The notes below the pieces were generated by a model, which did no database searches, had not been told where the DNA came from, and saw only the letters and a program-made list of their open reading frames with translations. From contig CAYRVF010000004.1 in NCBI GenBank assembly GCA_964427535.1, positions 1 through 64,000 of the forward strand: 64,000 nt of DNA, in the 5' to 3' direction. The stretch comes from CAYRVF01 sp964427535 (GTDB taxonomy: Bacteria > Chloroflexota > Ktedonobacteria > Ktedonobacterales > JADMIN01). Shown here piece after piece: positions 7,895 through 16,026 of this stretch (position 1 is the first letter of the stretch; each line of letters opens with the position of its first letter). The position numbers and the translations under genes are program-made.

Positions 7895-8842
7895 TCAGCC
7901 GACAACCACTACAACGCCTGCCGGAACGGCGATGCGTGCCTGCGGCGCGGCGGTTCCTGTCGCCGCCGGAGTGGTACCGGCCGGAGTCGTCTTCGCAGGC
8001 GTCGTCGCCGGAACGGTAGGCACGGGTGGTGCGGTGACCCGTGGCGTCGTCACGAAGAAGAACGCGAAACCCGCGCCCGCGCCGAGCACCAGCATCAGCG
8101 CCAGGATGCCTAGCGCGCGCCGCATCGGATACTTCTTCTCGCCCGATTGCTCGCCGCCCGCCGCACCTCTCGCGCCCGCGCCCCCACGCGCGCCGTATGC
8201 CTGGGCACGTGGGTCGCGTCCGCGCACGCGAGGATCGCCTGGCTCCCCCCGTCCGCGGCGCTGCGGCACCTCGTCATCCTCCCACAGCCCGTTGGGCCGT
8301 GGCGCACCGCGCATGCGCGGGGACGATGCGCCCGGGCCGCTCTCATCAGCACCGCGCACACGCGTCCGTTGCGGAGGCTCCCAGGCATCCTCACGCGATG
8401 GTGGCCGCCCCGCGCGCATCGACCGGTCGCCACCACGGCCATCGTCTCGTGGGTCGCGTCCCGGGCGCCGCTCGTGGCCGCCGTAGTCGTCATACTCGTC
8501 GCGTGAGCGCGGTGGACCGCCACGACTGCTGCCGCGCGGGCTGCCACCACCATTACGCGAGCGGCCACCGGACGAGCCTGGGCGTTCATCGCCGGGGTAG
8601 TCGTCATAGCGACCGCGTGACCGGTCGGTGGGCGGGCGCTCTCCATAGCCATCGCGGCCCCGTGGCGGGCGGTCACGTCCGTCACGGCTGGGCGCTGGAC
8701 CACGATCCTGGCCCTCGCGATAGCCCTCGCGCGAACCCCGCTGATACGACCTGCCGGGGGGCGGATCATCATCTACCGGACGCCGCGCGCGTGGATTTCT
8801 ATTGTAACTCCGCGGCTCGTCGTCCCAACTTCCTACACCCAT
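7895..8842 (-). CDS. Arg/Gly/Asp-rich protein with C-terminal membrane anchor
   Basis: 315-residue protein of no recognised family. The first ~200 residues are low complexity, dominated by R, G, D, P and Y in RGG- and DRxR-like runs (for example DERPGSSGGRSRNGGGSPRG), so disordered and strongly charged. A basic stretch leads into a single hydrophobic helix (ALGILALMLVLGAGAGFAFF) near residue 240, then a Thr/Pro/Ala linker and a hydrophobic tail ending VPAGVVVVVG. The topology suggests a cytoplasmic disordered N-terminus and a short external tail. The ATG at 8842 follows GGGGAGG; the frame opens further upstream without a site. Composition resembles RNA-binding or condensate-forming tails, which is speculation. 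Coding is supported by the site, the helix and the organised composition. Confidence 0.7.
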   Translation of the reverse strand: MGVGSWDDEPRSYNRNPRARRPVDDDPPPGRSYQRGSREGYREGQDRGPAPSRDGRDRPPRGRDGYGERPPTDRSRGRYDDYPGDERPGSSGGRSRNGGGSPRGSSRGGPPRSRDEYDDYGGHERRPGRDPRDDGRGGDRSMRAGRPPSREDAWEPPQRTRVRGADESGPGASSPRMRGAPRPNGLWEDDEVPQRRGRGEPGDPRVRGRDPRAQAYGARGGAGARGAAGGEQSGEKKYPMRRALGILALMLVLGAGAGFAFFFVTTPRVTAPPVPTVPATTPAKTTPAGTTPAATGTAAPQARIAVPAGVVVVVG

Positions 8843-9012
8843 GCCCCTCGGCCTCCCCGCTGCGTACTCCGTCGCCCGGCAGATGTGACCAACCGTTCGA
8901 GAAAGCGGTTTCCCTGGCGAGTGTATCACACTCCCCTTTCAGGCGCACCTTTCGGGGGATTCGGCACATTCCATGCCTGTTGCCGGCGGTGCTGAGCCGC
9001 TCAGCGTGATCG

Positions 9013-9285
9013 TCACGACCGGGGGTGACGCGGGACGCACGTGCCGGGCCAGAATGGGCCGTCGTCGTTTGAGGCGCGCCACCACCAGCGCCACTCGTGC
9101 TTGCGCTGGTACGCGATAACGTCAGGGGCGACGGTGAGCACGACAAACGAGAGCACCAGCAGCGAGACGAACAGCAGCACGAGCATCGCCGCCACCCCCA
9201 CACGCCAGGCAAGCAGCGACAGTCCGGCGCTGATCACGATCGCGACGATAGCCCGTGCGAACACACTCCGTTGGAGCGAGCGCAT
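9013..9285 (-). CDS. Small membrane protein with two hydrophobic helices
   Basis: 90-residue protein of unknown function: a short basic N-terminus (MRSLQRSVFAR), a hydrophobic helix (AIVAIVISAGLSLLAW), a second long one (MLVLLFVSLLVLSFVVLTV), then an aromatic, basic tail with HEWRWWWRASNDDGPFWPG. ATG at 9285 follows an excellent GGGAGGG. No homologue is recognised; it could be a small envelope protein. Confidence 0.65.
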   Translation of the reverse strand: MRSLQRSVFARAIVAIVISAGLSLLAWRVGVAAMLVLLFVSLLVLSFVVLTVAPDVIAYQRKHEWRWWWRASNDDGPFWPGTCVPRHPRS

Positions 9286-9339
9286 GGTACCCTCCCACAA
9301 GCGCAGACCACCAGGCATACGCGCACACTCAACACAAAA

Positions 9340-9363
9340 CCCCTCTCTGTACGGGGAGAGGGG
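9340..9363. repeat. GC-rich hairpin of the intergenic repeat group
   Basis: Inverted repeat CCCCTCTC (9340-9347) / GAGAGGGG (9356-9363) with an 8-nt loop, followed by GTCGGGCG. It belongs to the pyrimidine/purine-asymmetric hairpins found at many intergenic sites here. It lies just downstream of the 9421-10251 gene (minus strand) and could end its transcript. Confidence 0.55.
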
Positions 9364-9420
9364 TCGGGCGTGATTGAGGGCCTCGCCCCAGAACGGGGTG
9401 AGCGAGCGCCCCACAATCAC

Positions 9421-10251
9421 CTACTCGCGATCGGGCTTTGGCTCGCGCTCGGGTGTCGCCGCTGGCGTGGTCGTGCCCGCGAGGCCGCCGAGACTTGGCG
9501 ACGAGCGGTCTTCGGGCCGCACCGGCGTCTTCTCCAGATCGTCACGCAGCGTCTTCACCTGTTCGCCCAGGCGCTGTGCATCGACGCCCGCGCCCTGGAG
9601 CACGAACCCATCGACGCCCGCGCGGACGAGCACGCGGATGCCCGTCGCATCGGGCGCCTCGCGCACCGTCACCAGCGAGGGGAAGCGCATCGACTGGAAG
9701 ACCACACTCAACCGGCTGACGTCGGTGAGGGTCAGCCGCGCGACATCGGCGGCGCAGAAATCGAGCGAGAAGAGGCCGACCTGCACCGGCACCGAGGTGT
9801 TCACGCGGAACATCAGCAGCGCCATGTCGTCGCTCGGGATCTCCAGCGCCTCGACGAGATCCATCTGCTCCACCTGCGTGAAGAGCTCGCTCGCGGGCGA
9901 CTTCGGCGTCAGCACGACGAAGCTCGCGCCGGCATCCTTCGCGGCCTCCACAAGCGACGTTCCAGCGTCGGCGGCCGCGCCCTCGGCGCACTGCACACCC
10001 CAGACAACCTTGCCATTGTCAGCCGCCAGGCGGATGGCGCTCACATCGGTCCTCGGCGTCCAGCCTGTCACGAGCAGCGCGTCGGCACCATTCGTGACGG
10101 CAGCCTCAACCGCCGCCGTGTCACCGGCGCCGAGCGCGACCAGCACCGCCGCTGGCCGGGGCTTCTGTGAGGGCGTGCGCGACCCGATGAACCCGAATCC
10201 ACTGCCAGATGTCTGGCCGATCTGTTGCAATTTATCGACGAGCTTACCCAT
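9421..10251 (-). CDS. Predicted (beta/alpha)-barrel protein of unknown function
   Basis: 276-residue cytoplasmic protein not matched to a named family. Visible strand-helix alternation suggests a TIM-barrel-like core: AAVLVALGAGD, GADALLVTGW, KVVWGVQCAEG, GASFVVLTPKSPASE, LMFRVNTSVPVQVGL, RLTLTDVSRLSVVFQS, GIRVLVRAGVDGFVLQGAG. The regular use of small residues after strands recalls phosphate-binding barrels such as KDPG aldolase-like or nitronate-monooxygenase-like folds, but no catalytic Lys or clear motif stands out. The C-terminal ~40 residues are a Pro/Glu/Arg/Thr-rich tail. ATG at 10251 has GGAGGA 12 nt upstream. Single gene. Confidence 0.75.
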   Translation of the reverse strand: MGKLVDKLQQIGQTSGSGFGFIGSRTPSQKPRPAAVLVALGAGDTAAVEAAVTNGADALLVTGWTPRTDVSAIRLAADNGKVVWGVQCAEGAAADAGTSLVEAAKDAGASFVVLTPKSPASELFTQVEQMDLVEALEIPSDDMALLMFRVNTSVPVQVGLFSLDFCAADVARLTLTDVSRLSVVFQSMRFPSLVTVREAPDATGIRVLVRAGVDGFVLQGAGVDAQRLGEQVKTLRDDLEKTPVRPEDRSSPSLGGLAGTTTPAATPEREPKPDRE

Positions 10252-10446
10252 GATGATTCTTGTCCTCCGTTTGCGCGCACCGCCGACTAGTGTGGCAGGC
10301 GCGGCACGCGGTCGTGGAAACCGTCGTGCTCTACCAAGGCATTATATGCCCCTGGCGCATGCGGCTGCCACGGAGGACACAGGGGACGTTCCACGCCCGT
10401 TGGCTGATGCGGGCGACGTACTGCGCCGCCGCGACATCGACCTTGT

Positions 10447-11007
10447 TCACGAGACCTGCACGGTGAAGTCTTCCGCCATGACCAGTTGCGGACACACCTG
10501 GCCTGGAGGGCAGAGCGCCGCGCCTCCGAAGGCGAGCGTCTGTGTGCCCGCCGCCGTGGCTCGCCAGCTCCAGATGCACTGATTCAGCGCCTTGTCCTCG
10601 ACGCCGAAGGGCTGCAGCTCGGTGAGGCCGGGAGTGCGGCTGGCGGTTCGCGAATAGCTCCACCGCCTCGTGGCGGGCAGCTTGACGACGACCAGTTCAC
10701 CTACCTTGGCTATGTTCGTCTGGCCGGAGTTACTGTCGGTCAGGATAAGTGCGGGCGAGCCGATATCCGTCGCGTTGCTCGCGCCCGCCGGACACGCCAG
10801 CGCCGCCGGGGGCGCGGATGGCGGCGCAGGCGTCTTCGTGCCGGTCGAGGTGGAGGTTGGGTTGGGCGCGGCGCCGGTTCCACTGGTCGAGGTAACACCG
10901 CATCCAGCGAGCGAGACCAGAGCCAGCACCGCAACTCCCCACAGCAGGGCACTCCCAGCACGTCGCCAGCGTTTATCGGAGCGAGCTTCAAGACGGACTA
11001 TGCGCAT
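10447..11007 (-). CDS. Lipoprotein, possible I42 (chagasin-like) inhibitor fold
   Basis: 186-residue secreted lipoprotein. Seen: basic n-region (SDKRWRRAG), a hydrophobic core and the lipobox LAGC ending near residue 36, then a Thr/Pro/Ser/Gly linker. The C-terminal ~100 residues run VGELVVVKLPATRRWSYS, a W-rich middle (CIWSWRATAAGTQTLAFGG) and a VMAEDFTVQVS end. That order (G--v-v-LP----W---, then W---a---G---l-f, then F-V-V) resembles the chagasin/I42 cysteine-protease inhibitor fold, but the match is by eye only. ATG at 11007 follows GAGAGG. Two secreted S53 proteases lie within 12 kb, yet I42 proteins target cysteine proteases, so no link is claimed. Confidence 0.75.
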   Translation of the reverse strand: MRIVRLEARSDKRWRRAGSALLWGVAVLALVSLAGCGVTSTSGTGAAPNPTSTSTGTKTPAPPSAPPAALACPAGASNATDIGSPALILTDSNSGQTNIAKVGELVVVKLPATRRWSYSRTASRTPGLTELQPFGVEDKALNQCIWSWRATAAGTQTLAFGGAALCPPGQVCPQLVMAEDFTVQVS

Positions 11008-11320
11008 TCATCGGCCTCTCTCTGCATCGAACACTTCGCAGGGCACGAGCGACACCTGACCGGACATCTCCACCAATCGGCGCCACGCTCCCTCTATGCT
11101 ACACGACGCTCGAAGCAATCGATGAGTTCCAATCTGGCAGTCAGGCACCATTTTTCGAGAGGTTATCCCGCCGCTCTCTGCGGACTGTGCCCAAGTTGCG
11201 TTCAGGTGACATACTCTGCTAGCAGGCGTGGGTTTCGCCTCGGTCGCTTCTCCGTCGCCGCAGTGGTATGTCCGTATGCTAACAAGCCCCTGTGAGAACC
11301 ACTAGTGGAGGCAACGTAGG
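11008..11320. other. Intergenic region between divergent genes
   Basis: 313 bp between the lipoprotein (minus) and the 11321 gene (plus). It should hold promoters for both, but I see no -35/-10 pair close to consensus, no hairpin of note and no small gene with a ribosome site. Confidence 0.5.
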
Positions 11321-11707
11321 GTGATTGCTGAATGGCGTGTATGGACTGATGCCAGGACTGAGCGCGCTGCCCGCAAAGTGGCGACCCGCTTGCTGGAGCG
11401 TCTCTCACGTCAGACGACAGGTCTGTCCTTTGAGCCCTATCCCAAGACCGGCGGCTGGACCTTTAGGTTCCGAACACCTTTGGTTGGGACGACGTGGAAT
11501 GACTACGTCGTGGACGTCATCGCGCTCGGTCAGCGTGTGGGCTACGGGTGGTCTCTGTCGGGCACAATCTATGAAGATCCGAGCGGCTGGTCGAACAAGG
11601 CGCAAGTTGGTGGCGTGACGAGTGTCACCTGGTGGATGTGGACGGATGCTGAACTAGAACGTTCAGACGCGGAAGCAGAGGTGGAATCAGACGAGGTAGA
11701 ACAATAA
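11321..11707 (+). CDS. Hypothetical protein, 128 residues
   Basis: Small, probably cytoplasmic protein with no recognised family. An N-terminal helix (ARTERAARKVATRLLERLSR) is followed by Trp/Gly-rich strands (TGGWTFRFRTPLVG, GYGWSLSGTIYEDPSGW, TSVTWWMWTDAE) and an acidic tail (SDAEAEVESDEVEQ). The mix of a short helix and beta strands with a charged tail is reminiscent of small toxin-immunity proteins, but that is weak inference and no toxin gene is adjacent. The start is GTG at 11321, 9 nt after GGAGG. Base use is less GC-extreme than in the neighbours. Confidence 0.65.
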   Translation: MIAEWRVWTDARTERAARKVATRLLERLSRQTTGLSFEPYPKTGGWTFRFRTPLVGTTWNDYVVDVIALGQRVGYGWSLSGTIYEDPSGWSNKAQVGGVTSVTWWMWTDAELERSDAEAEVESDEVEQ

Positions 11708-11726
11708 GCGTGTCCGCAGCCTCTGC

Positions 11727-11755
11727 TTGACAGACGTGTGCGTCTCGGCTAACCT
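11727..11755 (+). promoter_or_regulatory. Sigma70-type promoter for the 11799 lipoprotein gene
   Basis: TTGACA at 11727-11732, a 17-bp spacer, then TAACCT at 11750-11755. The perfect -35 and ideal spacing make it one of the clearest promoters in the window. It shows that the in-frame codons upstream of 11799 cannot be the start. Confidence 0.65.
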
Positions 11756-11798
11756 AGCGGCGTGCTGCTTGGATGCGTGCGGTTGTCAGGAGGGACCC

Positions 11799-12389
11799 AT
11801 GCCTCGCTTCCCGACCCGGCCCGCCTTCGCGCTCTTGGGCGCGCTTCTCTGCCTTACCGCCTGCGCCCCTACGGCGACGGTGAGGGTATCCCCAACAGCG
11901 ACCACCCCGCCCGTGCCCAGTGCGACGCCCACCCTCGTGCTGGCCCCGACGCTGACGAACGTCCCTGCCGGCTGGAAAGTCCTGGCGACGACGCATTTCA
12001 GCCTCGCATATCCGCCCGACTGGACGCTCCAGACGGTGACCTTCGAAGGCGGCCAGGGCTATACCGTCTGGGCTCCGGCGAAACAAGGCGCCGTGCAGGT
12101 GAAGGCGCTTCCACGGGCGGACCTGACGCCATCATACTCGACGGACGTGCCGCTCTACTGCCAGCCAGAGAGCTCCGGCGCGCGCCGGACGACGTTCGCC
12201 AACCTGCCGATGACGTTCCAGCTCACGGGCCTGGGCAACACGGTGCGGGTGTGGCGCTTCGCGAACGCGCAGCAGACGCTGTACTTGCTGTCGGCCGGGG
12301 ATATGACGGCAGGCGCCGCCGCCCAAGCGCAGGACGCGGCCATCCTTGCCACCTTCCGCCCGGACAACGCAATCCCCTGGAGCTGCTAA
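11799..12389 (+). CDS. Lipoprotein of unknown function
   Basis: 196-residue lipoprotein: n-region MPRFPTRP, hydrophobic core and lipobox (LCLTAC), then a Thr/Pro/Val linker to about residue 55. The globular part (VLATTHFSLAYPPDWTLQT, then strands and a C-terminal AQDAAILATFRP) resembles the PsbP/Mog1-like fold seen in many secreted proteins that begin with 'F.i.YP..W', so a PsbP-like extracytoplasmic protein is the best guess. ATG at 11799 follows CAGGAGGG and a good promoter. Two Cys (YCQPESS and the last residue) might form a disulfide. Ends at a bidirectional terminator. Confidence 0.85.
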   Translation: MPRFPTRPAFALLGALLCLTACAPTATVRVSPTATTPPVPSATPTLVLAPTLTNVPAGWKVLATTHFSLAYPPDWTLQTVTFEGGQGYTVWAPAKQGAVQVKALPRADLTPSYSTDVPLYCQPESSGARRTTFANLPMTFQLTGLGNTVRVWRFANAQQTLYLLSAGDMTAGAAAQAQDAAILATFRPDNAIPWSC

Positions 12390-12571
12390 GAGCCAGCAAG
12401 CAAAGGAGCTGGCACTTGACGCGCCGACCTTCGCGGTCGGCCCGCCAAACTGCAACGGTATGACGCGACTGCATATACCGAGTGTCACAGGTTGGCACTA
12501 CGCGAATTGTCGCCAGAGAACGACGAGGAGACGGAGCAGAGCGACATCGTGTAGTCCGCCATGCGCAACGA

Positions 12572-12607
12572 ACAAGCCTCTACCCGACAATTTGGGTAGG
12601 GGCTTGT
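12572..12607. terminator. Bidirectional intrinsic-like terminator hairpin
   Basis: Arms ACAAGCCTCTACCC (12572-12585) and GGGTAGGGGCTTGT (12594-12607) pair over 14 bp with one G-T pair around an 8-nt AT-rich loop. It lies between convergent genes (lipoprotein and acyl-CoA dehydrogenase), and the arm ends supply short T-rich tails. Confidence 0.75.
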
Positions 12608-12630
12608 GTTGATGACGTGAGGTGCGGCGG

Positions 12631-13818
12631 CTAGCGCGGCGCGAACGCGGCCTTGCCGGTGATCTCGCGGCCCACAATGAGCGACTGGATGGTGTCGGTG
12701 CCCTCGTAGGTGAAGACCGCCTCGATGTCGGCGAAGTGGCGCGCGATCTGGTACTCCAGCAGGATGCCGTTGCCGCCGAGCATCTCGCGCGCCTCCTGCA
12801 CCACCTCGCGGGCGTGGCGGGCGTTGTTCATCTTCGCGAGCGAGGCCATGCCCTCCGTCATCTTGCCCGCGTCGAGCAGTTGGCTGAGGCGCAGACACAG
12901 CAGCTGCATCGTCGTGACGTTGGCCAGCATCGTCGCCAGCTTCTGCTGGATGATCTGGAAGCTCGCCAGCGGCTTGCCGAACTGCGTGCGCTCCTGCGTG
13001 TACTTCAGCGCGATCTCGTAGGCCGCGACGGCGTGGCCTACCGCCTCCCAGGCGACGCCGAAGCGGGTCGCCGTCAGCACGCGCGACGTGTCGCGGAACG
13101 AGTTGGACTTCGCCAGACGGTTCTCCACCGGCACGCGCACGCCGTCGAGTGTGATATCCGCCTGCCAGACAGCGCGCTTGGCGACCTTGCCGGTCATCAC
13201 CTCGGCCTTGAAGCCGGGCGTGCCCTTCTCCACCAGGAAGCCGCTCACGTTGCCGTCATCGTCGCGCGCCCAGATGATGACCACATCGGCGAACGAGGCA
13301 TTGCCGATCCAGCGCTTCGCCCCGTTGAGCACGTACGAGTCGCCGTCGCGGTGCGCGCGCGTCTCCAGCGCCACGGCGTCAGAGCCGTGGTTCGGCTCGG
13401 TGAGCCCGAAGGCGCCGATCTTCTCCATGCGCGCCATCGCCGGGAGCCACTTCTGCTTCTGCTCCTCCGAGCCGAGCATGTGGATGGAGGTCATCGCCAG
13501 GCCCGAATGGACGCCGAAGAACGTGCAGATGCTGGCGTCGGCCCGCGCGAGCTCCAGCGCGATCAGGCCGGACGCGACCGAGCTCATGCCTGGCGCGCCG
13601 TACCCTTGCAAGCTGCCACCGGCGATATTCAGCGCCGCCAGCTTGGGGATGATCTCGAACGGGAACTCGGCCCGCTCCCAGTAGTCATTGATGATGGGGA
13701 TTACTTCGCGGTCGCCGAATTCGCGCACCTTGTCGCGGATGCGGCGCTCCTCGTCCGTCAGCAACTCGTCCATCAGGTAAAAATCGGTTCCGCGCGAGGC
13801 GGCAATTTCTAGTGCCAT
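12631..13818 (-). CDS. Acyl-CoA dehydrogenase, glutaryl-CoA dehydrogenase-like
   Basis: 395-residue FAD enzyme that oxidises an acyl-CoA and passes electrons to ETF. Seen: N-terminal helix ending DREVIPIINDYWE, IGAFGLTEPNHGSDA (FAD/substrate loop), GAKRWIGNASFADV, the GVAWEAVGHAVAAYEIAL segment, ERTQFGKPLASFQ and the C-terminal FTYEGTDTIQSLIVGREITG, whose Glu is the predicted catalytic base. The TYEGT context and the ending are closest to glutaryl-CoA dehydrogenases, which also decarboxylate. ATG at 13818 follows GAAGGGA; the frame is open far upstream but that part looks random. Single gene, so a role in lysine or aromatic catabolism is inference. Confidence 0.93.
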   Translation of the reverse strand: MALEIAASRGTDFYLMDELLTDEERRIRDKVREFGDREVIPIINDYWERAEFPFEIIPKLAALNIAGGSLQGYGAPGMSSVASGLIALELARADASICTFFGVHSGLAMTSIHMLGSEEQKQKWLPAMARMEKIGAFGLTEPNHGSDAVALETRAHRDGDSYVLNGAKRWIGNASFADVVIIWARDDDGNVSGFLVEKGTPGFKAEVMTGKVAKRAVWQADITLDGVRVPVENRLAKSNSFRDTSRVLTATRFGVAWEAVGHAVAAYEIALKYTQERTQFGKPLASFQIIQQKLATMLANVTTMQLLCLRLSQLLDAGKMTEGMASLAKMNNARHAREVVQEAREMLGGNGILLEYQIARHFADIEAVFTYEGTDTIQSLIVGREITGKAAFAPR

Positions 13819-14122
13819 GAGGTATTTCCCTTCCAGTGGGAGCCGGGTCGTCGCGGACCCGCGAGCCAGCGCCATACGTGGCCCGTAGGCGCATGCGTCG
13901 GCGCACACACATCCCGTTCGCGGCAGCGGTCTACCGCGTACTCTACCCCTGTAGCTGGGAATCCGACAAGGTGTAGCTGGAAACGCGGACCCGCAGCTTC
14001 TCTCGATAGCGCGCGGTGAGCGGGTGCCCGCCTTGTCGGGTGGCTGCGCGCACGCATCGACATCATCACAATTCATGCCCGATGGTGGCGGCCGCATGTG
14101 CAGGTTGCCATGACGCGCGTCG

Positions 14123-14150
14123 GTAGGGGCGAGGCATGCCCCGCCCCTAC
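14123..14150. repeat. REP-like palindrome, family C (copy 1)
   Basis: A 28-bp near-perfect palindrome (arms GTAGGGGCGAGGCA and TGCCCCGCCCCTAC, one mismatch). A close relative with the same GGGC-AGGC-GCC-GCCC plan is at 31921-31940. It lies in the 370-bp gap 13819-14188 between the acyl-CoA dehydrogenase and the kumamolisin, which otherwise shows no gene or promoter that I can support. Confidence 0.65.
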
Positions 14151-14188
14151 AACTACAAGGACGCCTGCGGCGGGGAGACGACGCTCCG

Positions 14189-15865
14189 CTATGCTCCCTG
14201 GGGCGTGCTCCCGTTGCTACCTGGCGCAGGCTGCTGGGCGTGGCCGCGTAGCGCGGAGAGCAGCGCCTCGCCGTTGGGTGAGCCGAGGCCAGTGCAGGCG
14301 TCCCACCCGGCTTTCGCGTTGTAGCCGTTGTTGTTGCCGATGGTCACGTCGCCGAAGGCACTCTCGGGTACCTGCTGATAGATCACCGGGTTGAGGTAAC
14401 CCACCGGACGGCCAAGGCTCGCGTTGAGCAGCGCGATCAGGCCCGACCAGAGCGGGGCCACGGCGCTCGTGCCGCCGATCACCATGCTCTGCCCATCGAC
14501 CTGCACCTGGTAGCCCGTCTGCGGATCGGCATCCCCGGCGACATCGGGCACACCGCGTCCCACACGCGCCCCCGCGTTGATCGAGGCTGGCACGCCCGCG
14601 TTCGTCTGCCAGCTCGGCAGCGCGAAGGTGTCGCTCACGCCGCCGCCGCTCGCGGAGGAGGTGCCGTCGTTCCAGACTGTCTCGCTGGGCTTCGTGGCAC
14701 TCGTCGCGACCAGCCGCGTGCCGCCGCAGCCAAGCGCGAATGGACTGGAGGCCGGAAAGTCGACATGCGCAAGGCCGTCGCCGACGCCGTCCTGCGCGCC
14801 CTGGTCGCCAGAGGCGCAGCAGACCGTCACGCCGAGACGCGCGGCGTCCTGAAAGGCGCTATCCATCGCCTGTTGCGCCTGCGCCGTCCAGCTCGACTCC
14901 GGACCGCCCCAGCTAATCGAGATCACGGATGGCGCGTTTTGCGTGTCGTGGATTGCCGTCGTGATGGCGTCGAGGAAGCCTTGATCGGTATTCGGCCCGA
15001 AGTACACCGCGATGCGCGCGGCCGGAGCCAGCGCCCCGGCCACCTCGATATCCAGCGCGACCTCGCCGTCCGCGCTGTTGGGGTCGCCCGCGGGCGTGTT
15101 ATTCGCGCCATCGACCGGAACGCTTATGACCGTCGGCGTGGCGAGCCCAAGCTGGCCGAAATAGGTGTCGAGGTCGCTCTGGGTATACCCGCCGCCCAGC
15201 TCGATGATGCCGATGGTCTGGCCCGCGCCGGTCGTCGTGGTTGGGAAGGCGTAGATGCTGGCGAGCCGCGGCGGCGTGTACGAGACGGCTGGCGCCGCGG
15301 CAGCCTGGATGTTGCCCGGTGCGACACCCGGTGTGGCGGGGACGCGAACACCCGCCAGTTGGAAGTGCGCGCGGGCCTGCGGGCGGTTATCCAGCCCGAA
15401 GACACCTGTCACCAGCGGCCCAAGCTCCGTGGGCACCCAGATCGACCCGCTGCGCCCGCGGAAAGTCTGGCCGTCCATCTCGTACTGTTGCAAGTCCACG
15501 CCGAACGCATTGGTGAGCGCGCGGGCCGGACCCTCCAGGACGACGACGCGCCGGGCGGGATCAGCGTCCACCACGCGCAGGCTGTGCTCGGCGGCGAAGC
15601 GCTCCACCGCCTGGATATCCTCGGGCGCGGCACCATAGGCAGCCGCGTACTCCTCGCGCGACATCGGCGCCGAGGTTCCCGCGAGCGTGTACTGCTCAGG
15701 AGACGTGGACGCCCGCGCGGCAGCGGTCGCCGGATTGGGCCGCAGGTAGACACTCACCTGCATCGGCGTCTCGGGCGCGATCGACCCGGTGCGCCTCGCG
15801 CCTGACGGCAACTCGCGCTGGCTGCCAGGGACCGCGACAAATCGGGGTGAAGATGCATCGGACAC
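14189..15865 (-). CDS. Kumamolisin-like serine-carboxyl protease (S53)
   Basis: 558-residue sedolisin-family endopeptidase, typically acid-active. Two parts: a pro-kumamolisin activation domain (about residues 30-170, with MQVSVYLRPNP, MSREEYAAAYGA, ALTNAFGVDL and VTGVFGLDNRP) and the S53 catalytic domain (about 195-540). Expected residues are present: Glu268 and Asp272 in ADGEVALDIEV, oxyanion Asp354 in ASGDQG, nucleophile Ser467 in GGTSAVAP. The C-terminal WDACTGLGSPNG matches the calcium-site region. Like Bacillus kumamolisin it has no classical signal peptide, so the export route is unclear. GTG start at 15865, 9 nt after AAGGAG. Alone on its strand; compare the secreted sedolisin at 21778. 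Confidence 0.95.
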   Translation of the reverse strand: MSDASSPRFVAVPGSQRELPSGARRTGSIAPETPMQVSVYLRPNPATAAARASTSPEQYTLAGTSAPMSREEYAAAYGAAPEDIQAVERFAAEHSLRVVDADPARRVVVLEGPARALTNAFGVDLQQYEMDGQTFRGRSGSIWVPTELGPLVTGVFGLDNRPQARAHFQLAGVRVPATPGVAPGNIQAAAAPAVSYTPPRLASIYAFPTTTTGAGQTIGIIELGGGYTQSDLDTYFGQLGLATPTVISVPVDGANNTPAGDPNSADGEVALDIEVAGALAPAARIAVYFGPNTDQGFLDAITTAIHDTQNAPSVISISWGGPESSWTAQAQQAMDSAFQDAARLGVTVCCASGDQGAQDGVGDGLAHVDFPASSPFALGCGGTRLVATSATKPSETVWNDGTSSASGGGVSDTFALPSWQTNAGVPASINAGARVGRGVPDVAGDADPQTGYQVQVDGQSMVIGGTSAVAPLWSGLIALLNASLGRPVGYLNPVIYQQVPESAFGDVTIGNNNGYNAKAGWDACTGLGSPNGEALLSALRGHAQQPAPGSNGSTPQGA

Positions 15866-16026
15866 TGCGCACTGCTCCTTCCGGCCAGTTTCCCACTCTC
15901 TGCGGCGCGGGCTAAGGTCACGCGCTCGCCCGAACCGTCCGCATGGTTCAATGGTTCAGTTATACCAGACCAGAAGGCGGAGGGAGATGTCTGCTTCCCT
16001 CCGCCGAGGCCGACAGCGCCCGACGA

